A DNA stretch of 64,000 nt from Stictocephala bisonia (taxonomy: Eukaryota > Arthropoda > Insecta > Hemiptera > Membracidae): positions 1-64,000 of the forward strand of contig JAQJVL010000798.1 of NCBI GenBank assembly GCA_035578905.1, written 5' to 3'. The notes under the pieces are model-generated. The model was not told where the DNA came from. It searched no databases and worked only from the letters and a program-made list of their open reading frames with translations. Within the stretch, counting starts at the first letter, position 1; each line of letters opens with the position of its first letter. Both the position numbers and the translations under genes were made by a program. Positions 20,610-31,651 of this stretch are shown one piece after another.

Positions 20610-23600
20610 TGGTTTCAGTGCAAGAAACAGTACTCATATTAAAAAATTGTTAAATAACAAATCTTTAAACGCATTACTGAAGGCTGGTTTTGTAAGAGAC
20701 ATTGAGACGGATTGCATGCGCTTTATGAGCACTTAATAAATAACATGTTGTAATTAATGTCGCAGATAAGCTAAGTACCTGAGGCTGTCTCAAGTTGCGA
20801 CACAAAGTTAATGGCGTACTACATGATTTACTGGAGATACGTTCTCCACATACTGAACTATTACCCTCACAAGTGGGAGGGTTTTGTATTTTCCAACAAT
20901 ACGTACAGTTGCTACTAAAAACGGATATGGTGTCCACCAATGAACAGTTATCTGCACTATAATATTTTTTAAATAATTTTCACTCAAAATACTCGTATAC
21001 TAAGCAAAAAATATTTAAAAAGTGTTTTATTTTTGTTAACTAAGAAACGTGTTAGTTAATTAACACTTAACATTACACGATGACATAAACAGTGAGTGGT
21101 TAAAATCATGTAAGTATTTTGAGAATCTGTTCGTATTTGCATCATGTCCCATAAGTCTCAGAACAGATTTTCTTTTATGCTTAACAAATTAATAGTGAAA
21201 TATCATTTGATGTAACATTATTTCCTGAACATTTTAGTTGTAACATTAAACAAAAAAATATTGTCTTACCCCTAATACCCCCTTGTTATGCATGTAAGGG
21301 AAATTTTCATTTACCCTAAAACAGTAATCTGCACTACTTTAATCGCATATATCCCAAAAAAGATACGTTTTATTTTAGTATGTTAAGGTATCAAAAGGTT
21401 TTAATGGAAAATTTGGGATATCCATTATACCAGAATTTAATATCAACGCAAGACTTTAATTTAATTTGTACACTTTGATTTACGTTCATTGAATAACAAA
21501 CACAATTTAAGAATAATTTGAGATAAAATATTAAAATTGGATTTGTAGATGATTTGTAACTTTTTTGAACAATCCACAACTCATAGTTTTTTTTTTTTTA
21601 ATAAACCAAAAGTTTCTACGCGTATAAAACTCCTGTCGTATTCAGGTATTACCTTCCTTAGTCTACAGATAAAACTATTTTTTGGATATTGACCCACCTA
21701 AGCATGACTATAATATGTGAAAATTAAATGACATTTTACGATACTCTTTTTTCTTTTACTGTTTTGTTTTGTTTTGTTTTTTAACAAACTAACCCATATT
21801 AATTTAAAATTCCCTTAAACAACTTAACGTGCTTATAGTTTACGGTGCTTCAAGTTGTTAAAGATTTTTACATTGAAGTGGGGTTGTTTATTAAAAATAG
21901 AAGAAGGAAAAGGAAAAAAGATTTTTAGAAAATTGGCTTGAAATATGGGATAAGGTAGTAAGTAACAGCTGAAGACGATAGAACGTACGGCACAGTCGAA
22001 ACGTTGTGTTCGTTTTTTAAAACACTGAGGCGTTGGAAATAAAAAAAAAAAAAAAAAAAAAAAAATACCAATCACGAACAATCCAACACTAACAAATAAC
22101 AAACAACAGAAGGTGATAAAAATAATTGTTGATTAATCTCTCCAACTTATAAACATAATCATAGGTTCGTTATTGTAGAGATCAACACAATCAAATAAAA
22201 CTAGATATACTAGTCCAGGCAAATAACTGATTATGGGCATCATAACATAAATTTAATTCGAATTTAAATTCATTTCATGTTCGTACGTAAAAAACGAGCA
22301 CACTGACTATAAGAGTAGATGTAAACTCAAGATAGTAAAAAGGTTCAAAAATATAAGTTTCCTGAAACTTAAAATTATTTTCATTCTATTTTAGTTTAAA
22401 GAAATACGATAGGTAGCCCTAACCAAATTGTCATTGAGTCAAATTAATATTCATAACTTATATTCACGAACTTTACAATGGTGGCATAGGAAGCATACGC
22501 TGAATAATGAAGATGTGAATAAAGTAGGAACTGTACATAAGAGAGTAAAATGAATGATAGATGACCCAAAGCCAATAGTGCAAGGTCGACGAGCTGATAG
22601 TTCTTGCTGACAAAGGGGTTTTAAATGTTGCAAAAAATTTGATAGCACCACTACAAGAATAAATGGCTCTAATATTACTTAAAATGAGCTGTATGAGAAG
22701 CCAAGTATGGCCACAAAAATGAAACAAGCTTCAGTTTGTTTGTTGCTAATACAATTAAACTATTATGTTCTTTATTAATAACTACTAATTTACTGCAGAA
22801 AGTAACTTCTTTTCAGGGTAGCATTTTTGGTGTGGCTTATACGTTTAGTTTTATTAAAAGCGAAACTAATAATATCGTAGGTCGATTAGCTTTCATTTAA
22901 ATGTAATACTTGAAAAATACTTGGGTAGTACCAAGTTTAAGCGTCGATTAGGGTTTCCCACAACTCTCATTAACCCTATAAACCGTAAGTAGTTTAGATA
23001 GTACTTAAAATATTTAATCTATTCTCAACAATTTAGTTTAAATTTTAAATAACTGAGCAATTTACGCTGGTCTGAATAATTAATTTAAATACTGAAAGCT
23101 GGGAGTGTCCGGTACAATAAACTGTTGAACTCAATTGAGATTCTGTTTTAAAGTTCTAAAGAAACTTCCCAAGGAAATGTAACCTCAAATACAAACATTA
23201 AGCAAACTGACCAGTTACGTGAAAGTTAAATTCAAACCGAAGGATGTACGGGAGAGCAGAGTCCAATATTTGGACAGGAGGCCAGTGCTAGTGTAAGAAA
23301 GCTGTTCTTTGACGTAATAATTACTCTCTTTGAAGCTGTCTTACTCAATCAGCTGAGCAAACAATCAGCTGACCAGCCAATATTGGCTAAAGTGTGATTA
23401 CAGAAGCACTGTTCTAGACAATTTCTTGAATCTCCCGATATAGCTTTATAGCGCTTCTACAGCAAATGCTTAAACTTCGAGAAAGCTGGAAACACTACAA
23501 CCAATGGCGTGATGATACTATCTAGCCGTAACCACATCAACGTATTGACGTCTTGCAGGTTGTCATGTTTAATTATTTATAACCTGCTCGTTTGAATGCA

Positions 23601-24460
23601 TACATGAAACTGAGTGCAATTTAATATTTTATTATCACGTTTGTGATCAGTTAATGATCACGCAACATAAAATCGTTTGTCTTGGCAACACTGCGAGTCA
23701 GATCCTCAGACGCCACTAAGTTTCACCACGTCGAGTCGGAAAATTCTTTACATTGTATCAACCATAGAAAGTAACAATACCTATTATTCATTTTTATAGT
23801 TGTCGTTGAGAACAATGTGTCTTGTAAATGTGTATAGCTTTGTCAAGTTGGCACTCATGGAGAAATAAAATAATATCATAGAGGGGGTGAGATTAATTAA
23901 AGAGAAAAATAAGTTTAGTGGAAATCATCGACTACAAATAAATGATTTTTGTATAAGTACGGAAATTCGTGATAAATATTAATTGACAAAGCACCTTATT
24001 AAATATAAAATGTAAATTAGTTAATAGTTTTATTTACGTTAAGATTGAAATATTTTTCAGATACCACAAACATTGAGATCGTATTTCTTCTCTCCTAATA
24101 TATAATTAAATGCTTCACATGTAATTATAGCATTATAAGAAAAATGTTAGAATACATTAAACGTGTTTATGATCAGGAATACATTTTCTAATTATTAAAA
24201 AAATTCAAAATACAATAAAATAATGTTATTTAGTAAATATATCAATGATGCATGTTTAGGACGTTTTAATACTATTAATAGTGAGATAGTTACAGCATTC
24301 ACAGGGTCAAATAGGGTACAAATTGCCTGTATAAAACTAATCTATATATGCATTCAACATTCTGCAATAAATTTATAAAACTAGAAACTGAAAATTCAAA
24401 AAATGTTTATGCCATTTATTTATTATTAGCAACTGCTATAATCATAAATAGATAATACTA
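20610..24460. other. Intergenic AT-rich DNA
   Basis: Holds a short repeat H copy (inverted, about 23330-23400, AATCAGCTGACCAGCCAATA), poly-T at 21586-21599, poly-A of about 24 bases at 22041-22065, and at 21965-22030 a fragment with CTGAAGACGAT and GTCGAAACGTTG that resembles the end of a Penelope-type repeat. No gene recognised. Confidence 0.45.
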
Positions 24461-24790
24461 GTCGGCACTAGTGGTGCAGTGCTGTAGCCCAGTTACTTGG
24501 GGACAAAATGCTGTCGAGATTGAAGGAGATACGTTCTATTCTCGGCTCTCTCAATACCGACATGGTGCCCGCTCAATGGTTGCTATCGACTTCGATACTA
24601 CTAGAGAAGTACATCTTGGGTGGTAGTCAGATAACTGAGAGTCAGACTTGTCAAATAGCTGAAAATCAGACCAATACTACGTGGTTGGGATTCCACGTAA
24701 ATTTGTAGGTCCCTTAGTTGCCCTGGCTATTGGACTATGAATAAGTTACCCTTTTAAAGAAAACGTTGTACACAGTAAAAAGACTATCCA
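24461..24790 (+). repeat. Dispersed repeat B, copy 3
   Basis: Starts GTCGGCACTAGTGGTGCAGT and ends near AAGTTACCCTTTTAAAGAAA. A 66-codon frame inside it is part of the repeat, not a gene. Confidence 0.85.
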
Positions 24791-25318
24791 GGTTATCCAC
24801 AGTCATGTAATCATTCATAATCACCTTAAAATACGCACAAAAATGTGCTGGCGTCTCATATCAGAGAATATGTTTTTATGTGAAAAATATTTCCTCACTT
24901 GTAACAAAGACTATATTTATGTAAAACTATTTACGGATCGCGAGAGGAAAATAAAAGTAATGATATAAGACGTATATAAAAATCACATTTATGTGACAAT
25001 TAAAGTATGTTATTGTCTTAGTAGTACTAAAGAGTTAATCTTAAAATATGCGGGACATAGTGCTTCTGTATAAATTAGAATTATTTATACAAATAATTGA
25101 CACTAATTTCATTCAACCCATCCACATTTGGCGTTCACATGAAATATTTTGATAGTGTAATTGACATCGCCCCGAAAGATAATTGAGTATTGTTAGTAAA
25201 TAACTGTACGTAGAATTGAAACAATCACAATACTAAAAGTGCAAGCCCGCGCCTCTCGCCAGCGGCGATGTTGGTCATTACTAGTTTAACGGAGTCATTA
25301 AAAATACGCCGTTTAAAT
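24791..25318. other. Spacer between two direct copies of repeat B
   Basis: AT-rich; nothing recognised. The two copies lie 530 bases apart in the same orientation. Confidence 0.4.
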
Positions 25319-25645
25319 AGCTAGTGGTGCATTGCTGTGATCCAGCTACTTGGGAACAAAGTGCTGTCGAGATTGTAGGCGATAGGTTCTACACGGTCCT
25401 CTTAATACTGACACGACACCACACAATGGTTGCCATCGGTGTGGACAATACTAAAGAGGTATGGGGTTTGAGTTGCGTGGTAGTCAAGCTCCGGATGTTT
25501 TTTGGGGAAGAAAAGTGAGTATGAAGATAGCTGAAAAATAGTCCAATACTACGTGGTTAGGGATCCAGATAAAGCTGTTGGTCCCAGTTGACCTGGCTAT
25601 CAGGTCAGTAATAAACAGGGCTTTTTAAAGAACAGTTGACCTTAG
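25319..25645 (+). repeat. Dispersed repeat B, copy 4
   Basis: Matches copy 3 from GCTAGTGGTGCATTGCTGT to GGGCTTTTTAAAGAACA, with more drift in the 5' end. Confidence 0.8.
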
Positions 25646-25689
25646 TAATACTACCTACAATCATTTATATACACTCAAGTGGCCTGGAT

Positions 25690-25910
25690 CGGAGAGTTCC
25701 GACTTTATCGCAGGAACTCAACCCTCCCTGAACAGCATAAAGACATGATGGCTGGAGGAAAGGCCACAGGAGGGACCCCCAAAAGAGAAGGATGGAAGGA
25801 CTGCAAGATGATTTGCTTGTGATAGAGGCTTGCCATGGGTAGAGACAACTAGCACAAAACAGGAGAGTTTTGTTGGTGTCATCGCATGGTCCTCTGGGCC
25901 TGATCGCACA
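25690..25910 (+). pseudogene. Possible LINE C-terminal fragment
   Basis: A GC-richer segment with broken frames reading KREGWKDCK, then ACHGWRQLAQNRRVLL. This resembles the W.DCV..DL...WR.LAQDR..WR tail of many insect LINE ORF2 proteins. Short and interrupted. Confidence 0.4.
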
Positions 25911-26299
25911 AAGTAATTATTGGTTAAAAGTTACCCTTGAGACTAGAGTACAGTGTATGGTCTTTATGTGTTTTTAAATATATATTTGGCACATGTTTTT
26001 TTTATCAGCTACCATATTTTTTTAATGTTGAAAAAACACAAGTAAAACTGGATAAAAAGTGTTTGAAACAAATAATATTATAAACATTCCAAGTGTCCAA
26101 ATAAAATGAATTTGACCTTAGATTTTTTTAAAGACATGTTACGGATTAATTAGCTGGCCCCTTAGTCAATTAATATTTTTTATTTTCATTACTGAGTCAC
26201 TAGCTTTTATAGAGTAATATTACAGTTATTATATCATTCTGATTAACTTTGAAATAGGTAACTGGAAATGGAGATATCATATAAATCCAAGTAACGCTG

Positions 26300-26480
26300 A
26301 AGAATAGTTACGAATTACTGTGTCGTGGTTTTCTGTCAGACCAGCTGACACCACCATTATTAACATGCACAGCTGTCACTGGCCAGTGGACAGTGCTGCC
26401 AACTCTGTTCTCAATAATTTCCTACAAACAAAGCAAAATAACAAATTAATCAGATACCAGGTTGTAGGTGACACGTTTCA
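26300..26480 (-). repeat. Dispersed repeat D, copy 1 (inverted)
   Basis: Reverse complement reads GATTAATTTGTTATTTTGC, TTTGTAGGAAATTATTGAGA, GTTGGCAGCACTG and ACAGCTGTGCATGTTAATAA, matching 49090-49260, 54460-54610 and 63915-64000. Confidence 0.8.
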
Positions 26481-26959
26481 TTAAAGTGGCAATCCCTCTA
26501 CTCCACTGCTCATTTCAACTATTGGCTTGTTAATGACATTTTAAAAATACTTGTGTTAATTGTGATATTTATTTGGCGGAACGCTCACTAATGGAATTAA
26601 TTAGAACACCATAATTTAAATTTGTTTAATAATAGCCCTTACGATTTAATGTAGAAATAACATTTACAAATAGTTCTACCTTGCAAGTTGATATTATAAT
26701 AATAATAATTTATTGATTGTATACATTTTAACGACTGTTGAAAATGTTTCCTTTCGTTTAATACTCGATGTTTAGTAACTATATATTCACACTATTGAGG
26801 GTAATTTATTATAATTTGCAATTCATTCACTAATTTTGATTTTGTACTAGATCAAGGTAATTTTTGTACAAAAGAATATTATTTATTTTGCAAGTAAAAA
26901 TCAGAAAACAGCTCATTTCTTTGGGTGTATATTAAGGTGTGATGAGTCCTAACTCAGTT

Positions 26960-27110
26960 TCACCTAAGCTAACTTAAATAACCTACCCCTACTTAACCTA
27001 ACTTACCTTATCCTAACATAACCTACCCTTAACTTAACCTAACCTGACTTAACCTAAACAACGTTAACCTAACTTAGTTTAATTAACCTAACATAACATA
27101 ACCTAACATG
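26960..27110. repeat. Interstitial CCTAA tract
   Basis: About 150 bases of degenerate ACCTAACTTA/CCTAACATAA units. Confidence 0.75.
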
Positions 27111-27656
27111 TCGGGGTTTTTTCATTGATTTACTTTATTTTATGAAGAATGTACTTATTGGTTCCCCCCACTATCGTCACCCCATTCCTGATCTTTTAGT
27201 TTATTTTTAATACTTTAAATGATTCTACCCTGAATAAACAGCCATTCATTATTATAAAACTTCACGACCAGCTTTCAAGTTAACTGTTTTATTTCCTAGG
27301 CATAAAAATAGAGTGGAATTATTTAAATTTTAATGGTATAGTTTCACATAGCAAGATTTTAAAGAAACAGCTTCGTAAATACACGTTATAAATAGCACTG
27401 ATGTTTTTACAATGGTTAATCGTGACAATTAACCATTGTTTAACGTGTGGTGATCATTTTTTAGTCTAGACTAACTTATTCTTTGCTTACAGAAAAGTTG
27501 TAGATAAAGTGTTACACGCACAGCCGTTCTCCTGTAGCACATCTGCACATTTAACTTTGTTTATGAGAAATGAAGAAATGCTTTTAAGCAGAGAACAATA
27601 ATTCGTAGCTCTTCCCACCGAGTTTACTGTGAGGGTGTTGGCGATATATCTGCGAT

Positions 27657-27680
27657 GGGGGGGGGGAGGGAGGAGGGGGT
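27657..27680 (+). repeat. G-rich tract
   Basis: Ten G in a row followed by AGGG, AGG and AGGGGG; four G-runs within 24 bases could form a G-quadruplex. Confidence 0.6.
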
Positions 27681-27964
27681 CGTAAATATTGGCGACACCT
27701 TAGTAAGTAATCTGGTCGTTTAAAACACCTTCATCGCTGTTGCGTTTCCCCCCCGTCTTTTATGCCAAACTTGACTGTCCATTTTAATTTAAATGTTAAT
27801 TGATTGTAGTAATTAATGTAAAACATTAACAACACTCAGTTAAATATCGGGTTGTTAACTTTTAGAGTATTTTTTGTTTAAAGGGCCACAATTTAAAAAA
27901 ATATCTTCATATAAAATAGACTCTTGCATGTGAGTGTGAAGTGGGCACAGCTATTAGTTACTTC

Positions 27965-28070
27965 AGTGTGTGCTGGAGAGAGGGAGACAGAGAGGGACGA
28001 AGAGAGATAGTGAGAGGGAGACCACTGGCGCTACCTGTGAAAACCGAACATGAACTAATTTTACCGAACA
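27965..28070 (+). repeat. Dispersed purine-rich repeat K
   Basis: GAGAGAGGGAGACAGAGAGG then ACTGGCGCTACCTGTGAAAA and GAACATGAACTAATTT. Inverted copies lie at 37425-37545 and, partly, 41325-41395. Confidence 0.65.
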
Positions 28071-28801
28071 GGAAAACCGGCCTCATGGCACCCATTTGAG
28101 TGGACAGTGTTCCTCATTCTTTCAACACCAAAACTTTGAAATAACAGGTAAGAAAAACACTAATAAGTTATCAAAATGAACTCGATAATAATTCCGGCTT
28201 TTTTCTACAGGATAAGGTAACAGCAAAAACAATGTTTATAACAGTTAAATTCGTGACAAACAGAGATTCCCGTAGAAAAGGCGTGATGCATGGAAATACA
28301 ATGAGAGATCCTTCCCCTTTGGCTGCAAGGAGAATGCAATCATCCACAGTAATTTCTTAACAATTTATCAGATTTTGATTTACTGCAGCTTAACGGATAT
28401 CTCACTCCACCGAAAGTTTTATAAACTACGTTTGTACGGAGCACATTTCCGGTTTTTACCAGAATAACTAAAATGGGTATTGTAAGTAAGTAGTTTTGTT
28501 GTCTTTTGGTTAAGTATAATTAAATATAATATTTGAAATTGTTGTAATATTTGATTATTTTTCTTTTAAGTCATATAACGTGGCAATAGTTTGAGATGCA
28601 AAAGAAATCTGAATTTTAAAAAATTAAAAAAAGATGTATTCACTCTTTACAAAAAATCCGGAACCACTGAACAGATTTTTATTAAATTTGGGGAGAATTT
28701 AACTGTTGTACAACAGAGATATACTAAGAAAAAGTTTCTCAAGATACACCGTTGTAAAAGACATGCCTTTCAGAGATTAGAATGTGAATAAAATTCATAT
28801 A

Positions 28802-29261
28802 CAGAGAGGTAAAAATATAGAAACGCTTTAATACAACTTATTTTTCTTTAGAAAATTTGATAGTTTATTTTTTTTTAGTGATAGTATTCCATAAAGTTTA
28901 ATTTTTGATCAAAATAATTTTCTTGAAACCATTAAATATCGGAGAAATAAATTTGTTCAAATTAGTTACTTTGACACTCAAATGATCGCTATTCTGGAAA
29001 GGATAAACCTTTCGAAGTTCAGTTTGCGGCGATTAATTTCTATTGAATTTTGAGCTTTCATTAAATACCAAACTTGACCTAGGCTTACGTTGAAGATTTG
29101 CGTTCAACTCCTCGTGGGACGTTCCACTGAAAACATGAAATGTTAACAATGGCGTCAAAAAGTGTGTTCTTTGAAACCATGACCATATACAAAATTTCAC
29201 TTTTACAAGTGAAGTTATACAACAGTTGTGAAAGCGTTTTCATATTGTTTTTTCCGTCCTG
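28802..29261. mobile_element. mariner-type MITE, uninterrupted copy
   Basis: Terminal inverted repeats: left ATAGAAACGCTTT, right AAAGCGTTTTCATAT, with CAGAG and TCCTG at the tips and TA at 28800-28801. Related to the interrupted copy at 35696-36924. It shows the empty site of the piggyBac-type insertion there. No coding capacity. Confidence 0.75.
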
Positions 29262-29399
29262 TTTATGAAACAATAACAAAAGTTTTAGGATAATCTAAGG
29301 TGAGTATGTTAATCCACATTTTATATGTAATCCACTTTTTCAAAGTCTGTCCTGCAGTGTCACCCCGCTGGATGCGTAGTTTGTCGTGGACACCCGCAT

Positions 29400-29575
29400 G
29401 CGGGCCATGCACAGGGGAGTGACGCAGCGTGATGAAGACGCCGTAAGTCGGCGGCCACAGCTGCGGCTCGCTCTATCGGACATTCTAATTAATCGCCTCT
29501 AATTAGTGGCGAGGCTACGATCATGGTGGCACTGCCAACTAGGGAATTAAATCACAACCCTATCCCTGGTGGATG
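29400..29575 (+). repeat. Dispersed repeat G, copy 2
   Basis: See the copy at 18000-18210. This one is markedly GC-richer than its flanks; ACAGCTGCGGCTCGCTCTAT is identical in both. Confidence 0.75.
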
Positions 29576-30505
29576 GCTGTTACACACCCTCTAGCAGCTG
29601 CTACTGTTGAGCGCTTAATGATCCCCATTGTAGGGGCTGTGTCATCTAGATTTATAATAATCCAGTAACATAGCGATAACACTATGAATATTAAGTGAGA
29701 GATAAAATATCATATAAAATACAGTAATTGATTTAACAAAGTTTTCAAAACCTGGTAAATTTGATGACGTTAGAGAGATTTTGGTAGGTATATGTCCGTC
29801 ACTATTATTGTATCATAATTATTTAATAGTAACTAAATAAAAAAAATCAAATTAATCATAGTACAAATTCAAAATTTTGAACCAAGCCAATGAGTAACTG
29901 TCCAATAATGGAACTTTTAAAGAATTGCAATTTAGTTTAAGTATGGTATTCAAACCATACATTTTCGTATCTTATTAAATATTAATTTGAAAAAAAAAAA
30001 TTCTTTTTGTGGATTTTGAATTTATAAATTATTTTGTGTTGAAACGTTTTAAAATAAAAATTAATTTTCCTTAGTTTGTATTTAGATTATTTATCACGTT
30101 CAATGCTGAAATACACAAACATATCATACCAACTGCTAAAATACAAGCAAAATATCATGCCTACTGCTAAAATTATTATTATATTAAATCTTTATTAATT
30201 GACTAGAATCAACCAAATGATATCCTTATGGAATAATCTTTTAAGGGCGCTTTATCAAGATGAAAATCGCCCCTAAAAGATCTTAAATAGGACATTAGTT
30301 GTACTATTTAAGAGTAAAAAACAGTGTACAAAATTTAAGCTCTCTTCCTCCATGGAAAGTTGGAGAATTAGTGATGAGTGAATCAGTCAGTTAGGGCTTT
30401 GCCTTTTATAGGTATACAAAGTTTATTTGTCGAAACTAAGATGTGCTTGCAATTTAAATAAATAACAATAATAATTGTGTAATTTTTTATTAACATTATA
30501 TATTG
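29576..30505. other. Intergenic AT-rich DNA
   Basis: Nothing recognised apart from a 22-base near-duplicate around 30118-30170 (ATATCATACCAACTGC / ATATCATGCCTACTGC). Confidence 0.4.
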
Positions 30506-30509
30506 TTTG

Positions 30510-30708
30510 GGTGAGCCAGTGGCCGAGTGATCTAAGGCGTCAGGACTTGGGTTAGAGGTAGCTCTGGTTCGAATCCAGCCTAGACCGAACATTTATCAGT
30601 AATAAGTTCCTCGCACAGATCAATAGTCTATGAGGAGTGGACAGAGTAAGGTTAAGAAGGAGACCGGCCTCTCCTAAAAAAAAAATAAAATAAAATAAAA
30701 TAAAATAA
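30510..30708 (+). repeat. tRNA-Leu-derived SINE A, best copy
   Basis: Head has an A box in TGGCCGAGTGATCTAAGGCG and a B box GGTTCGAATCC, matching tRNA-Leu. The body has GTTCCTCGCACAGATCAATA, TCTATGAGGAGTGGACAGAG and AAGAAGGAGACC, and the tail is (TAAAA)n. Pol III promoter elements look intact. It lies about 360 bases upstream of the SUCLA2 start codon. Confidence 0.9.
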
Positions 30709-31071
30709 CCTATCACATTTCATCATTACGATTGACACACCAAAATTCATTATTCTATGTTTTACTCTGCGGAACTTTATTTTTTGTGTAACTAGGTTAG
30801 TAGAAATATAAACAAACAAAGATGACATGATGAAAAATTCGTATTATTTCAATGTTCATCATTCAACAAGTCAGCTGTATTATGAGAAATTGTGTTATGA
30901 CAACAATCTCTCAGGTTATTTCGGAAGCCCAGCTGATTCTAAATTTAATTACTTTATTTTACCACGTGTGAAATATTTGTGTCAGTGTTGTTGTTTTCTT
31001 GCTAACTTTGGGCTAGTTCGTGAGTTATTTACAAATACTTGGATATAAGATAAGTCTTTTATCTCGTAACC
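30709..31071 (+). promoter_or_regulatory. SUCLA2 upstream region
   Basis: The only sequence between SINE A and the start codon. I see no clear TATA box or initiator; any promoter and 5' UTR assignment here is positional inference. Confidence 0.35.
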
Positions 31072-31651
31072 ATGTTGATGAGAAATATATCTCTATTAGA
31101 ACGTTCAATCATGCTGTTCAGAAACATGCGACCACAATCACTGCCCAACTTTCACCAACCTCTGCGGAAGCTGAACGTCCACGAACACCAAAGCTACATG
31201 TTGTTACAACAAGCTGGAGTATCCGTACCTAAGTTTGGAGTTGCGACGACTAAAGAGGAAGCCGGAAATGTCGCACGTCAGTTGAACACTAAAGATTTGA
31301 TGGTGAAGGCTCAAGTTTTGACTGGAGGAAGGGGCAAGGGTACGTTTAAAGGGGGGCTGAAGAGTGGTGTTCATTCCGTCTCCAGCCCAGAGGAAGCTGA
31401 GAAATTAGCAGGTAAAATGTTGGGGGATTTTTTGATAACCAAGCAGACTGGGGAGAAGGGCAGGATATGTAATGCAGTTATGGTGATCGAACGTAAATAC
31501 CCTCGAAAGGAGTACTATGTCACTTACCTTATGGACAGAGCGTTTGAGGGACCAGTGCTTATAGCGTCTTCCCAGGGTGGCGTCAACATCGAGGAGATAG
31601 CCAAGGAGTCACCAGAATCCATAATTTACGAACCTGTTGACATAATGAAAG
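31072..31651 (+). CDS. SUCLA2: SUCLA2 exon 1
   Basis: Codons 1-193 and the first base of Gly194; donor GTAATT at 31652. Includes the presequence and most of the ATP-grasp N-terminal lobe. Ends YEPVDIMK. Confidence 0.95.

Noticed and set aside
30510..30585. Possible real tRNA-Leu gene
   Set aside because: A and B boxes are good, but no closed acceptor stem or proper anticodon arm was found, and the same sequence heads a dispersed SINE with a (TAAAA)n tail.
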